NCBI RefSeq assembly: GCF_003991905.1
Contig: NZ_RSCL01000034.1
Coordinates: 33,840-87,614, forward strand
Direction of reading: 5' to 3'
Length of the DNA stretch: 53,775 nucleotides
Source: Dulcicalothrix desertica PCC 7102
Lineage (GTDB): Bacteria > Cyanobacteriota > Cyanobacteriia > Cyanobacteriales > Nostocaceae
Made by a program: the position numbers and the translations under genes. Shown piece after piece: positions 37,146 to 47,400 of this stretch (positions are counted from its first letter, which is position 1; each line of letters starts with the position of its first letter). The notes below the pieces were generated by a model. That model did no database searches and was not told the DNA's origin. It worked only from the letters and a program-made list of their open reading frames with translations.

Positions 37146-39626
37146 TTAAGCTTCTACACCTGCTCCGGGTGTTAACAGTTCGCGACGTTCACCAGCACGA
37201 ACGACAACGTTGTTGTTTTCATCGACATCAATAACGGCAACATCACCATCTTTAATGCGACCGGAGAGAATTTCCTCAGCAAGGCTATCCTCTAACAAGC
37301 GCATAATTGCGCGACGTAAAGGTCTTGCACCGTAGCTGGGGTTGTAACCTTCTTGGATAAGACGGTCTTTGAAGCGGTCGGTAATTTCCATCGTAATGCC
37401 TTTTTCGCCCAGGCGCCCGAAGACTTCCTTAAGCATGATTTCGGCAATTTCGGAAACCTCCTGCTTGTTCAACTGACGGAAGACGATAATTTCGTCGAGT
37501 CGGTTTAAGAACTCTGGACGGAAGTAGTTCTTCAGTTCTTCGTTAACTAAGAACTTAATACGGTTGTACTGGGATTCGCTAGCATCTTCGGCAAACTCGA
37601 AACCAATACCACCACCACCTTTTTCAATAACCTTAGAACCAATGTTCGAGGTCAAGATTAATAAGGTGTTCTTGAAGTCTACGGTACGTCCTTTCGCATC
37701 GGTAAGGCGCCCGTCTTCAAGAATTTGCAGCAGCATATTAAATACATCGGGGTGTGCTTTTTCGATTTCGTCGAAAAGTACCACGGTGTAAGGTCTACGG
37801 CGTACTGCTTCGGTTAACTGTCCACCTTCGTTGTATCCTACATAACCTGGAGGCGAACCGATGAGCTTAGAAACGGTGTGACGTTCCATGTACTCGGACA
37901 TGTCAAGACGAATCATTGCTTCTTCTGAACCAAAGAAGTATGAAGCCAATGATTTCGCTAACTCGGTTTTACCAACACCAGTAGGACCAGAAAATACAAA
38001 GCTAGCAATTGGTCGGTTGGGGTTCTTTAAACCAACACGCGCACGTCGAATTGCTCTGGACACAGCTTTAACTGCATCTTCTTGACCAATAAGACGCTGG
38101 TGCAAGGTGTCTTCCATGTGCAACAGCTTCTCAGATTCTGACTCAGTAAGCTTGTTGACTGGTACACCCGTCCAAGATGCCACAATGTGAGCAATGTCTT
38201 CTTCGGTAACAACAGGTTCATCGCCACCTTCAGTCTTCGTGCCACTTACTTTGCTTTGAGCAATGGCGCGAATTTCGGCTTTGATTTCCATTTCCCGGTC
38301 GCGCAACTCACCTGCACGGTCGAAGTCTTGACCGCGTACTGCATCGTCTTTCTCTTTGAGAATTTGACGCAGTTCTTTATCAAGTTCTTTAGCTGCGGGG
38401 GGAAGTTGAGAATTAATTAAACGTACCCGTGAACCAGCTTCGTCAACTAAGTCGATAGCTTTATCGGGCAAATAACGGTCAGATATATAACGGTCAGATA
38501 ATTTCGCTGCTGCTACCAAAGCTTCATCAGAAATTTTCAGCTTATGGTGTTGCTCGTAGCGGTCACGTAAACCATATAAAATTTCAATGGTTTCATCTAC
38601 AGACGGTTCACCCACCATTACTGGCTGGAAGCGACGTTCTAGGGCTGCATCACGCTCGATGTGTTTACGATACTCATCAAGGGTTGTAGCACCTATACAC
38701 TGCAATTCTCCGCGTGCCAAAGCTGGCTTGAGGATATTGGCTGCGTCAATGGCGCCTTCTGCTGCACCAGCACCAATTAAGGTGTGAACCTCGTCGATTA
38801 CTAATATTACATTTCCCGCTTGTCGAATCTCATCCATGATTTTCTTCAAGCGTTCTTCAAATTCACCTCGATATTTGGTTCCTGCTACAAGCAAACCAAT
38901 ATCAAGAGTGACTACACGTTTATCTTCTAAAATGTCAGGTACATCTTTAGTGGCAATACGTGTTGCCAAACCTTCAGCAATAGCGGTTTTACCTACGCCA
39001 GGTTCACCAATTAACACGGGGTTGTTCTTAGTCCGACGACCAAGAATCTGGATTACCCGCTCAATTTCCTTAGCGCGTCCCACAACAGGGTCAAGCTTAC
39101 CGTCGATTGCCATTTGGGTCAAATTTGAGCCAAATTCATCCAACGTTGGGGTTTTGGTGCGGCTGGAAGGTCCACCTTGTGTTACCTCAGCGGTTTCGCC
39201 CAACATCCGAATCACTTGAGTGCGGACTTTCGATAAATCTACACCGAGGTTTTCTAGAACTCTAGCTGCTACACCTTCACCTTCGCGGATTAAGCCCAAC
39301 AGCAGATGCTCGGTGCCAATATAGTTGTGCCCCAACTGGCGAGCCTCTTCTAAGGAGAGTTCTAAAACTCGTTTGGCGCGTGGCGTAAACGGAATTTCCA
39401 CAGCGACAAAGCCCGAACCTCGACCTATGATTTTTTCTACTTCAATCCGAGCGTCTTTGAGATTGACGCCCATCGATTTCAGTACTTTAGCTGCGACTCC
39501 GGTACCTTCGCCAATTAGACCCAGGAGGATCTGCTCAGTACCGACGAAATTATGCCCAAGACGGCGAGCCTCTTCTTGGGCAAGCATAATCACCTTAATG
39601 GCTTTTTCTGTGAAGCGTTCAAACAT
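37146..39626 (-). CDS. clpC: ATP-dependent Clp protease ATPase subunit ClpC (826 aa)
   Basis: Order of domains: double Clp-N repeat (about 1-145), AAA+ module 1 with Walker A GEPGVGKT near 208, a UVR-type middle region (about 410-450), AAA+ module 2 with GPTGVGKT near 548, and the C-terminal D2 small domain. ClpC unfolds proteins for ClpP-type proteases and is essential in cyanobacteria and chloroplasts. The frame runs to 39743, but the family start [20 protein letters not shown] is at ATG 39626. It is monocistronic. Confidence 0.97.
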   Translation of the reverse strand: MFERFTEKAIKVIMLAQEEARRLGHNFVGTEQILLGLIGEGTGVAAKVLKSMGVNLKDARIEVEKIIGRGSGFVAVEIPFTPRAKRVLELSLEEARQLGHNYIGTEHLLLGLIREGEGVAARVLENLGVDLSKVRTQVIRMLGETAEVTQGGPSSRTKTPTLDEFGSNLTQMAIDGKLDPVVGRAKEIERVIQILGRRTKNNPVLIGEPGVGKTAIAEGLATRIATKDVPDILEDKRVVTLDIGLLVAGTKYRGEFEERLKKIMDEIRQAGNVILVIDEVHTLIGAGAAEGAIDAANILKPALARGELQCIGATTLDEYRKHIERDAALERRFQPVMVGEPSVDETIEILYGLRDRYEQHHKLKISDEALVAAAKLSDRYISDRYLPDKAIDLVDEAGSRVRLINSQLPPAAKELDKELRQILKEKDDAVRGQDFDRAGELRDREMEIKAEIRAIAQSKVSGTKTEGGDEPVVTEEDIAHIVASWTGVPVNKLTESESEKLLHMEDTLHQRLIGQEDAVKAVSRAIRRARVGLKNPNRPIASFVFSGPTGVGKTELAKSLASYFFGSEEAMIRLDMSEYMERHTVSKLIGSPPGYVGYNEGGQLTEAVRRRPYTVVLFDEIEKAHPDVFNMLLQILEDGRLTDAKGRTVDFKNTLLILTSNIGSKVIEKGGGGIGFEFAEDASESQYNRIKFLVNEELKNYFRPEFLNRLDEIIVFRQLNKQEVSEIAEIMLKEVFGRLGEKGITMEITDRFKDRLIQEGYNPSYGARPLRRAIMRLLEDSLAEEILSGRIKDGDVAVIDVDENNNVVVRAGERRELLTPGAGVEA

Positions 39627-40105
39627 ATTTTTCCCATCACCTGCGTCGTGCCGGTATGCTGATTTTAGCACAGCCAAATAAGTCGGGTGCCTGTATAAAG
39701 GTGTAGACAACCGAAATCGACGTGGCGAGTTTATAAGTTCCAATATGAACTTTTTTAACTTGTTTTACTGTTTATAACTACACTGATTTGCGTTGAGATG
39801 CTTCTGTAGGGCTTATTTTGGGCAAACTTGTGACCATGAGTGTTGAGATATGTCAATACGCCCTCAAGTGAAAATATTTAACATTTTCTTTATTGCTCGT
39901 CAAGTCGAATTTGAACTTTAAGTTACAATTTCCATGAAATTATCATCACATTTTCTCAAAATTTATTTTCACTCACTAAAAATAAAGATTTATTAAATTA
40001 ACGTTAAGCTTACTTAAAAATCTAAGAAACCTGGTTTCTAAGCAAGATTGTTGTTTTTATGACAATATTCACCAAGAAACCTGGTTTCTAAAGGTTTATT
40101 GCACA
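39627..40105. other. Gene-free region upstream of clpC
   Basis: It contains the clpC promoter (not located) and copy B of the 70-bp AGAAACC element (40024-40091) near the rimI stop. No ORF is supported. Confidence 0.5.
40024..40091. repeat. 70-bp dispersed element with palindromic ends, copy B
   Basis: Both ends read AGAAACCTGGTTTCTA, itself an almost perfect palindrome. The centre, GCAAGATTGTTGTTTTTATG, is a diverged version of copies A and C. It ends 15 bases from the rimI stop. Confidence 0.85.
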
Positions 40106-40678
40106 TTAATTTAAAAATGTCAAGTTCCAGCCAGATTTATTTAGGCGCCTTTTAATGGTGTCAAGCCAAGTATTAAGAGTTAGAGTGAATTGTGGCGCCT
40201 GGATATCACCCAGCCACAGAATTAAAGCATCTTCGTCATTGTCTTTATAGTATCGGCGCCGTCGCCCTGCTGTTTTGAAACCAAATTTTTGATATAAATT
40301 AATGGCGCCTACATTTGAGGGACGGACTTCGAGAGTGGCGCGCTCTAAACCATGTTCGTGAGCAGCCTTAAGAAGCGAAAATAGTACAGCTTGTCCCAAA
40401 CCTTGGTTTTGATATCGAGGATGAACCGCCAAAATCGTGATATGCGCTTCATCTAAAATCGACCAAAAACAACCCATTCCTGATAATTCGTTAGAAGCAA
40501 GGGAAGAGGTAGAACCAAGCAAAACAGAGTTTGGACTCTCTAACTCTCGCTGATACGCATCAAGTGTCCACAACCCACCAAAACAAGCTTGGTCAAGTTC
40601 AACTAGGGCACCCAAGTGCTTATGTGTCAATGATTGGATTTCTAAATTTAATGTGTTCACGCTTATTGGTAATGGCAC
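40106..40678 (-). CDS. rimI: Ribosomal-protein-alanine N-acetyltransferase, RimI-like (190 aa)
   Basis: A GNAT domain spans about 12-155: LVELDQACFGGLWTLDAYQR near 25-44, ITILAVHPRYQNQGLGQAVL with the acetyl-CoA loop near 80-99, and NVGAINLYQKFGFKTAGRRR near 121-140. RimI acetylates the N-terminal alanine of ribosomal protein S18; cyanobacterial members may have other targets. The start is a GTG at 40678; a second GTG at 40660 also fits. It is divergent from lysA. Confidence 0.85.
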   Translation of the reverse strand: MPLPISVNTLNLEIQSLTHKHLGALVELDQACFGGLWTLDAYQRELESPNSVLLGSTSSLASNELSGMGCFWSILDEAHITILAVHPRYQNQGLGQAVLFSLLKAAHEHGLERATLEVRPSNVGAINLYQKFGFKTAGRRRRYYKDNDEDALILWLGDIQAPQFTLTLNTWLDTIKRRLNKSGWNLTFLN

Positions 40679-40822
40679 ATCCCATCTGTAAACTAAAGGT
40701 GGGAATATTTACTCCGTAACAAAAATTTAATAATTTAGATAAAGATTGGTTTGCGGTCTATCTAGCAAACTAACCATTACATGTACATGCCCGTCTAGTA
40801 AACAACGACAAATTTTAACGTT

Positions 40823-42232
40823 ATGGTATCGACACATCCGGCTAAGGTTCAAGATTCTGGTAGTAAATATTTACCGATTGTTACAAAAAATAACATTGAT
40901 ATTTCTCCAAATCAATCTCTGTTACCGATTACAGCTAAGGTAAATAGTCACGACCATCTTGAAATTGGAGGTTGTGACGTTAAAAATTTAGTTCAGCAAT
41001 TTGGCTCACCCTTATACATAGTAGACGAAGAAACATTACGTACAACTTGCCGCCAGTACCGCGATAGTTTTCAACGTTATTATAAGGGCTGCTCACAGGT
41101 ATTATACGCTTCTAAAGCATGGAGTTTAACGGCAATCTGCGCTATCGTTCATTCTGAAGGTTTAGGTATAGACGTAGTTTCAGGGGGCGAATTATACACA
41201 GCATTAAATGCGGGCGTCAACCCTAGTCAAATTTATCTTCACGGAAATAATAAATCGCGGCAAGAGCTTGTTTTCGCTATAGAGTCAAACATTACTATTG
41301 TTGTTGATAACTGGTATGAGCTAGAAACATTAGTTGAGTTAGCTTCTACCACCTCGGAAGCAGTACGAATAATGTTGCGGTTAACACCGGGTATCGAGTG
41401 TCATACTCATGAGTATATTCGTACTGGACATTTAGACAGTAAATTTGGGTTTGACCCTAACCAACTTGGGGAAGTATTCGAGTATGTCAGTAAGCAAAGC
41501 AAGCTCAACTGTGTTGGAGTTCATGCTCATATAGGTTCTCAAATCTTTGAACGTCAACCACATCGTGACCTAGCAGCAGTGATGGTGCAGTGGTTAGAGC
41601 AAGCAGCAAGTTATGGGTTAGCTATAACCGAGTTAAATGTAGGTGGTGGTTTAGGAACTAAATATATAGAGTCCGATGACCCACCAAGCATTGAAGAATG
41701 GGTAAAACCAATTTGCGAGGTTATTCAATCAGCATGTGAGAAACTTTCTTTACCTTTACCCAAACTGCTATCTGAACCAGGACGCTCTTTAATTGCCACA
41801 TCTTGCGTCACAGCGTATACTATTGGTTCATCAAAACAAATTCCCGGAATCCGTAACTACATAGCAGTTGACGGTGGTATGTCAGATAATCCTCGTCCAA
41901 TTACTTATCAATCAGTTTACCGCGCGGTCGTCGCGAACAAAATGTCGGATAAGTGTAGCGAAACCGTAACAGTTGCCGGAAAGCACTGTGAATCAGGAGA
42001 TATTCTAATCAAGAATGCTGAATTACCTTTAACTCAACCAGAAGATATTTTGGTTGTAATGGCAACGGGTGCGTACAATTACAGTATGGCATCGAACTAT
42101 AATCGCCTGCCTCGTCCGGCAGCGGTTTTAGTATCGAACGGCGAAGCAAATATTATTTTGCAACGCGAAACATACCAAGATTTAATTCGACAAGATTGTT
42201 TACCAGAAAGACTCAAAAATAGTGCTGAGTAG
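40823..42232 (+). CDS. lysA: Diaminopimelate decarboxylase (469 aa)
   Basis: A fold-III PLP enzyme. Lys98 in YASKAWS is the cofactor lysine; HAHIGSQIF, the Gly-rich NVGGGLG, EPGRS and the CESGD motif of the second subunit's active site are all present, as is the ATGAYNYSMASNYN end motif. It makes L-lysine from meso-diaminopimelate. It is followed by a palindromic element and then cdaA on the same strand, 126 bases away; in cyanobacteria lysA, cdaA and uppS are commonly adjacent. Confidence 0.97.
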   Translation: MVSTHPAKVQDSGSKYLPIVTKNNIDISPNQSLLPITAKVNSHDHLEIGGCDVKNLVQQFGSPLYIVDEETLRTTCRQYRDSFQRYYKGCSQVLYASKAWSLTAICAIVHSEGLGIDVVSGGELYTALNAGVNPSQIYLHGNNKSRQELVFAIESNITIVVDNWYELETLVELASTTSEAVRIMLRLTPGIECHTHEYIRTGHLDSKFGFDPNQLGEVFEYVSKQSKLNCVGVHAHIGSQIFERQPHRDLAAVMVQWLEQAASYGLAITELNVGGGLGTKYIESDDPPSIEEWVKPICEVIQSACEKLSLPLPKLLSEPGRSLIATSCVTAYTIGSSKQIPGIRNYIAVDGGMSDNPRPITYQSVYRAVVANKMSDKCSETVTVAGKHCESGDILIKNAELPLTQPEDILVVMATGAYNYSMASNYNRLPRPAAVLVSNGEANIILQRETYQDLIRQDCLPERLKNSAE

Positions 42233-42237
42233 AAAAT

Positions 42238-42265
42238 GTAGAGACGTGACATGTCACGTCTGTAC
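42238..42265. repeat. Dispersed 28-bp palindrome after lysA, copy 3
   Basis: Arms GTAGAGACGTGACA and TGTCACGTCTGTAC differ from perfect by one base. It begins 5 bases after the lysA stop. Confidence 0.8.
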
Positions 42266-42288
42266 AAGAGTTAGGAGTTTCTAGTAAG

Positions 42289-42305
42289 GTGGGCAGTGCC
42301 CACCC
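42289..42305. repeat. Short palindrome GGTGGGC/GCCCACC
   Basis: GGTGGGCAGTGCCCACC in the gap between lysA and cdaA; same family as the palindrome at 9389. Confidence 0.6.
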
Positions 42306-42358
42306 TACAACTACAACTTTTAACTAATTAAAGGCAGAGTAGTACATTTCCAGATGTC

Positions 42359-43279
42359 ATGAGAGATTGGTGGAAGCAATGGCTGATAGCGGGATGGTCG
42401 CAGTCCTTGCTACTAAAGACTCTGGATATTTTGTTAGTACTGGCACTGACTTATATGATGCTGGTTCTAATTAACGAACGGCGAACGCTGCGGATGGTAC
42501 TGGGATTTGTGATCTTAATGCTAGCTTCAGCTTTGTCGCATCAGTGGGGGCTGGAACTGCTAAATTTTGTATTGGAAAAGTTAGTGATTGGCTGTGCGGT
42601 GGCAATGGCGGTTGCACTTCAATCTGAGTTTCGGCGATTTTTAGAGTTATTGGGACGCGGAGAGTTTAAGAAGCTATTTCAGCCTTCAACTCTGTCGCTT
42701 CCCAAGTCAGATAGCACAATTGATGAAATTGTTGAAGCTGTTAGAGAATTGTCGAAAAGTCGGATTGGAGCGCTACTGATTATAGAAACAACAGGTCCAA
42801 TAGACGAAAGAGATTTTTCTGTGCCCGGAGTAAAATTAAATGCTGAAGTTTCTAAAGAACTAATCCAAACAATTTTTCAGCCCAAGACACTTTTACACGA
42901 CGGTGCTACATTAGTACGTGGCTCTCGGATTCTCGCATCGGGTATAATCTTACCGCTATCGGGACGCACAGCCTCGCGCCAGTTGGGTACACGCCACCGG
43001 GCGGCGATGGGTATCACTGAGCGGGTCGAAAATTGTATTTGTGTAGTTGTATCAGAAGAAACGGGTTCAATTTCTTTGGCAGAAAGGGGAAACCTAAATA
43101 GACCATTAACTATCGCGAAGTTAAAAGAGTTGCTCGAAGATAAACTGTCACCTACTATTGACCGGGAAGCAGTGGCGCCTGGTTTACTAAGTTTGGGGCG
43201 AAAAATTCGCAGCAAAAGCCTCTTTGTAGTTTCACGATTACTCGGATTACCATCGACCGCTCCTCGGGATAAAAAATGA
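42359..43279 (+). CDS. cdaA: Diadenylate cyclase CdaA (306 aa)
   Basis: Three N-terminal membrane helices (about 20-88) precede the DAC domain. Its catalytic DGA motif is at 181-183 (LLHDGATLV) and RHR at 212-214 (GTRHRAA). The enzyme joins two ATP molecules into c-di-AMP, a second messenger that controls potassium, osmotic and cell-wall balance. Its stop overlaps the uppS start by 4 bases (ATGA), so c-di-AMP and lipid-carrier synthesis are cotranscribed. Confidence 0.96.
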   Translation: MRDWWKQWLIAGWSQSLLLKTLDILLVLALTYMMLVLINERRTLRMVLGFVILMLASALSHQWGLELLNFVLEKLVIGCAVAMAVALQSEFRRFLELLGRGEFKKLFQPSTLSLPKSDSTIDEIVEAVRELSKSRIGALLIIETTGPIDERDFSVPGVKLNAEVSKELIQTIFQPKTLLHDGATLVRGSRILASGIILPLSGRTASRQLGTRHRAAMGITERVENCICVVVSEETGSISLAERGNLNRPLTIAKLKELLEDKLSPTIDREAVAPGLLSLGRKIRSKSLFVVSRLLGLPSTAPRDKK

Positions 43280-44025
43280 CAGCACAACAGACAGAACTGC
43301 GAGTTTTACCCTCTGACTTGAAACGCGAATTATTACCAAAGCACGTTGCGGTGATTTGTGACGGCAATGGTCGGTGGGCTAGGCATAGAGGACTACCCCG
43401 TATAATGGGTCACAAACGCGGGGTTGAGTCTCTCAAGCAATTACTACGTACCTGTAATGATTGGGGAATAGAAGCGTTAACCGCGTATGCTTTTTCAACT
43501 GAAAACTGGAAACGACCCCAGGAAGAAGTTGATTTTTTACTGACTTTATTTCAGGTAGTTTTGCGTAGTGAGTTGCGCGAAATGATGAAAGAGAGTGTAC
43601 GTATAAAGTTTGCTGGTAACTTAAATGCACTTCCAACTGCTTTGCAGGAGCAAATCAGTGACGCAATGGAAGAAACGCGGAACAATCGCGGTATAAAATT
43701 TACCATTGCCACCAACTATGGCGGTAGACAAGAAATACTATCAGCTTGTCGTGCAATTGCTGAAAAAGTCGAGCAGGGTTTGCTTAAACCGCACGAAATA
43801 GACGAAGCAACTTTCGAGAGCCATCTTTATACAGCTGGCATTGGCGACCCAGACCTATTAATTCGCACAAGCGGGGAAATGCGGATTAGCAACTTTTTGC
43901 TATGGCAAATTGCTTACACTGAAATATATATTACAGACGCACTTTGGCCCGATTTCGACCGCGACGAATTTTACCGTGCCTTATTAAGTTTTCAAAAGCG
44001 CGAACGACGGTTTGGAAAAGCATAA
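43276..44025 (+). CDS. uppS: Undecaprenyl diphosphate synthase, cis-prenyltransferase (249 aa)
   Basis: The family signature [16 protein letters not shown] carries the catalytic Asp29. [26 protein letters not shown] and the C-terminal [20 protein letters not shown] with the following E-I-Y segment are also conserved. It builds the C55 lipid carrier for peptidoglycan and other polymers from isopentenyl diphosphate. It overlaps cdaA by 4 bases. Confidence 0.97.
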   Translation: MTAQQTELRVLPSDLKRELLPKHVAVICDGNGRWARHRGLPRIMGHKRGVESLKQLLRTCNDWGIEALTAYAFSTENWKRPQEEVDFLLTLFQVVLRSELREMMKESVRIKFAGNLNALPTALQEQISDAMEETRNNRGIKFTIATNYGGRQEILSACRAIAEKVEQGLLKPHEIDEATFESHLYTAGIGDPDLLIRTSGEMRISNFLLWQIAYTEIYITDALWPDFDRDEFYRALLSFQKRERRFGKA

Positions 44026-44033
44026 ATATCCTC

Positions 44034-44061
44034 GTAGAGACGTGATTAATCACGTCTCTAC
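44034..44061. repeat. Perfect 28-bp palindrome between convergent genes, copy 4
   Basis: Same sequence as the copy at 27580 (arms GTAGAGACGTGATT and AATCACGTCTCTAC). It lies 9 bases after the uppS stop and 7 before the DUF3143 stop. Confidence 0.85.
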
Positions 44062-44067
44062 ATATAT

Positions 44068-44340
44068 TTAAGGACCAGCAAACACTGCTTGTTCAACATC
44101 TTGACGAGAGAGCGAATATTTAAACGACCGTTGAATATCTTGCCCATTTTCTCCAGCTTGGATATATCGAACCGTAATTTGTTCGACATCAAGCCATAAT
44201 TCCGCGTTCCAGTTGGTTTGTTCTAGGCGCCAGCAATGTAGTTCGCGCTTGTCTTGCTCACAACCTTGGTCGCGTAACCATTGTTCAATTTCTGGCAAGG
44301 GATGACTGTATAAAGGCGTGTCAGGAGAAAGTTGAGACAT
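44068..44340 (-). CDS. DUF3143 family protein (90 aa)
   Basis: The protein matches the cyanobacterial DUF3143 family: TPLYSHPLPEIEQWLRDQGC at the start, AELWLDVEQITVRYIQAG in the middle, and FKYSLSRQDVEQAVFAGP at the end. A small cytosolic protein of unknown function. It is downstream of the membrane J-protein gene on the same strand (72-base gap), so the two may be cotranscribed. Confidence 0.87.
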   Translation of the reverse strand: MSQLSPDTPLYSHPLPEIEQWLRDQGCEQDKRELHCWRLEQTNWNAELWLDVEQITVRYIQAGENGQDIQRSFKYSLSRQDVEQAVFAGP

Positions 44341-44411
44341 AAGTTATGTACTGAGGATAAAAACACCAGTATTGTGACTACACTAATATTACAATTATTA
44401 TCTTTTTTAGC

Positions 44412-44936
44412 TTATAAACGGCTATTTAATGTATATGGTTTCGTTGATGCAGGTAATTTGGTAACTTGTTGTTCAACAGAAACAGGTTGTTGATTAATAG
44501 AAACAAATGCACTATCTCCGCGCGTTAAACCGACCACAACAACAAGTAACAAGCAACCTACAAACGTCAGTCCTAGGATGAAGAGTGCAAAAAGTTCGCC
44601 ACCTGAAAGCGGACGGTCGGTAGCGTCAAGATAAGCTGACTTACTCCAATCGTAAGAATTATATGGACGATTTAAATCGGCAGGCGCCTGAATAACCCCA
44701 AAACGCGAATAGCCAATTTTAAAATCGTAGTTTAACCGTCGTTCTGGACTGCTAAGAGTGGCATAAGCTTCATTGATTTCCCGGAATTTAGCTGTAGCAA
44801 CTTTCTCTGGCAACTCAGTAGTATCTGGGTGGTATAGCTTACTAAGTTCACGATATGCGCGTCGAATATCAATTACTGACGCACTTGGATGCAGTCCTAG
44901 CAATGCGTAATAAGTTGGTTCGCTATGTTGTTGCAT
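44412..44936 (-). CDS. Membrane-anchored J-domain protein (174 aa)
   Basis: An N-terminal J domain (about 8-70) has the HPD triad at 36-38 in KLYHPDTTE, so it should stimulate an Hsp70. A single hydrophobic helix at about 113-136 (GELFALFILGLTFVGCLLLV) follows a Pro/Tyr-rich linker. It would recruit a DnaK to the membrane. Two DnaK-type proteins are encoded in this window; which one it serves is unknown. Confidence 0.9.
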   Translation of the reverse strand: MQQHSEPTYYALLGLHPSASVIDIRRAYRELSKLYHPDTTELPEKVATAKFREINEAYATLSSPERRLNYDFKIGYSRFGVIQAPADLNRPYNSYDWSKSAYLDATDRPLSGGELFALFILGLTFVGCLLLVVVVGLTRGDSAFVSINQQPVSVEQQVTKLPASTKPYTLNSRL

Positions 44937-45004
44937 TTCCCGACAGGTACGAATCGTGTGTGGATGAATAGCAATACTTTTTACTATTTTAAAGCTATCA
45001 AAGC

Positions 45005-46837
45005 TTAACAGAGGGATGATACAGGAATCTCAACCATAAACTTTGTTCCTTGACTTGGCGCCGATTCACACCAAATTCTTCCGCGATGCTTTTCTGTGAT
45101 AATTTGATAGCTAATAGATAAACCTAAGCCCGTTCCTTTACCAACTGGTTTGGTAGTAAAAAATGGGTTAAACAATTTTGCACGAACATCTTCTGGAATA
45201 CCTGAGCCATTATCGGCGATTGAAATTAACACACGATTTTCTTTATTAACTTCGGTAGTAATCCAGATTGTCAATTTTTTGTTATTAGCGGCTGACTCTT
45301 CCAAGGCATCAATAGCATTAGAAAGTAAATTCATCAATACCTGATTTACCTGTCCTGCATAACATTCAACTAAAGGTAGTTGACCATATTCTTTCACAAC
45401 TTCAATAACAGGACGATGAGCTTGTGCCTTAAGGCGGTGATTTAAAATCATTAAGGTGTTGTCTATACCTTCGTGTAAATCTACAGCTTTAAGTTCAGCT
45501 TCATCTAAGCGGGAAAAACTACGCAAACTTACTACTATATCACGGATGCGATTTGTACCTACTTTCATTGAGCTAATAATTTTATCTAAGTCTTCTACTA
45601 GAAAGTCAAGTTCGATAGTATTAATAGTTTCTTGAACAGCTTTTGATGGATTCGGGTAATTAGACTGATATATTTTTATTAATTGCAATAAATTTTGAGT
45701 ATATTCTTCAATATAATCAAGATTAGCGTGAACAAAATTGACTGGATTGTTGATTTCATGTGCAACTCCTGCTACCATTTGACCCAGAGCAGACATTTTT
45801 TCACTCTGCACCATATGGATTTGTGTGTCATGTAACTGTTTGACAATTTCCAAGAGATATTCGTTCTTATACATCAATTCTTGAGTTCTATCTGCAACTG
45901 TTTGTTCTAGAGTTTGGTTAATTGACTCTAATTTGTCATTAGTTTCTTGCTCTCGTTCTAAAAGTTCTTTTACCCGAACTATTAGCTGATTGAATGAAGA
46001 AGATAATATACCGATTTCATCATCACTTTTGATCGGAACTTGCAAATTGAAATTTGACTCTTGGATAGTTTGCTGAGATATTTCGGTAAGGGTTTTAATT
46101 GGATGAGCAATCGCACGAGTTGTGGTCACTGCTAAAACCACTGCAACTACTCCTGAAAGCAGCAAAATGATGGCAATTATTTGTAACTGTAACTTCCTGG
46201 CAGCTTCCATAGCCTTTTGTGCCATGTTATATTCCGTATCCGCAAATTTGATGAGTTCTACCAAATCTTCTGAGAACCAGGTCATCTGCATACGCACAGG
46301 ATTATCATCAAATTTCTGAAGTTCTGTACGAACTATTTCGGTCTTTTCTGGTTTGAATTCAAGAAGATTAATTTCTTGCAGCAGTACATCAAGCTTTTGT
46401 AAATAAGTCTCTGTTACCTCTCCATATTTGTCAATAAATTTCTTTCTTCCTTCAGCTTCACCCGGTAATTCATTTTCTTCATTTTTCGTTGCTCCCTCTG
46501 ATTCCTCAAACTCTTTCCATGCATTTTTAAAGTCTGAGTGGTACTGCAAAAAAATAGTATACTGTTTCTTTAATTCTTCAGGCTTTGTAAGCAGAGCGAT
46601 CAACTCATATTTACGTGCGCGCATTTGCAAAAAGTCAATTTGCAAGCGGGTTAAAAGTTGATATTCTTCTAATGCATCTTCCTCAATAGTTTGAGCTTGA
46701 TATTGATAGTAGTGCGTCACTCCTAATCCTGACACTGTACCAACAATGATTAACCCCAAGCTAATAGCGTAACCAAAACTGATTTTTTGTCCAACCTTCA
46801 GTTTTATGAACCATTTGCTAAATTTTTTGATAATCAT
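45005..46837 (-). CDS. Sensor histidine kinase with HAMP domain (610 aa)
   Basis: Two membrane helices (about 20-42 and 218-240) bracket a helical sensor region of about 175 residues. A HAMP domain (about 240-295) and coiled coil follow, then the H-box [15 protein letters not shown] with the phosphorylated His near 356, the N-box [15 protein letters not shown], and G-boxes DNGSGIP and [11 protein letters not shown]. It autophosphorylates and passes phosphate to a response regulator. No response regulator is adjacent, so it is an orphan kinase with unknown signal and partner. Confidence 0.95.
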   Translation of the reverse strand: MIIKKFSKWFIKLKVGQKISFGYAISLGLIIVGTVSGLGVTHYYQYQAQTIEEDALEEYQLLTRLQIDFLQMRARKYELIALLTKPEELKKQYTIFLQYHSDFKNAWKEFEESEGATKNEENELPGEAEGRKKFIDKYGEVTETYLQKLDVLLQEINLLEFKPEKTEIVRTELQKFDDNPVRMQMTWFSEDLVELIKFADTEYNMAQKAMEAARKLQLQIIAIILLLSGVVAVVLAVTTTRAIAHPIKTLTEISQQTIQESNFNLQVPIKSDDEIGILSSSFNQLIVRVKELLEREQETNDKLESINQTLEQTVADRTQELMYKNEYLLEIVKQLHDTQIHMVQSEKMSALGQMVAGVAHEINNPVNFVHANLDYIEEYTQNLLQLIKIYQSNYPNPSKAVQETINTIELDFLVEDLDKIISSMKVGTNRIRDIVVSLRSFSRLDEAELKAVDLHEGIDNTLMILNHRLKAQAHRPVIEVVKEYGQLPLVECYAGQVNQVLMNLLSNAIDALEESAANNKKLTIWITTEVNKENRVLISIADNGSGIPEDVRAKLFNPFFTTKPVGKGTGLGLSISYQIITEKHRGRIWCESAPSQGTKFMVEIPVSSLC

Positions 46838-47400
46838 TTCTGTTTAAATTAAGTTTTATGTAGTGGTTGTCAATTGTGTGAGGTAAAATTTGCCGTTAAG
46901 ACAGTTTTGATATGGTAAGGGCACGATACTAAAACTGTATATAATTGGCGTAGCTCACTAAATAGAGAAGCACTTTGTGACTATTATTCCCCATCTATTA
47001 CGTTTTGTTACAGCAATAGAATTTAGGCTAAATTATTTAGTGTTTTAATAATTACTATTTCTACACTTACTTTATAAGCTTTAAATATCTACCTCTACCA
47101 ATATCATAATTTTCAATTTTACAAAAATCAAAGCTTTATTTTTTTTCCATACCATAAAAATATTCATTGAATACGATACTAGATAAAATTCTATGCAGTA
47201 ATTGCATATTTAGTATAATTGCGTATAAATTGTGTTCTAAAATTTCATATATAGTTAAAATTACGTATAAAAAACCGTATAATATCTATTTTGATTGAAA
47301 TGATAATTTATCGTAAATAATTTATACTGCTATAAATTTGACAAGACAATAAACAAGCAGCTATTTTCGTATAAGTGTATTCAACAGATATAAATCTAAA
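46838..47400. other. AT-rich gene-free region upstream of the iron porin
   Basis: It holds the divergent promoters of the kinase and porin genes. Repeated GTATAA motifs occur near 47220-47285, and a GATAATTTATC near-palindrome at 47302-47312 resembles half of a Fur box. No ORF is seen. Confidence 0.5.
47301..47316 (+). promoter_or_regulatory. Possible Fur-type site upstream of the iron porin
   Basis: TGATAATTTATCGTAA shows the GATAAT-like core of Fur boxes and lies 85 bases before the porin ATG. The match is weak and the region is AT-rich, so chance is likely. Confidence 0.2.

Noticed and set aside
37564-39681. Several plus-strand ORFs opposite clpC
   Set aside because: They are shadows of clpC with Arg/Ser/Pro-rich composition and no family resemblance.
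39627-39743. N-terminal extension of clpC
   Set aside because: The conserved family start is at 39626; the extension has no conserved content.
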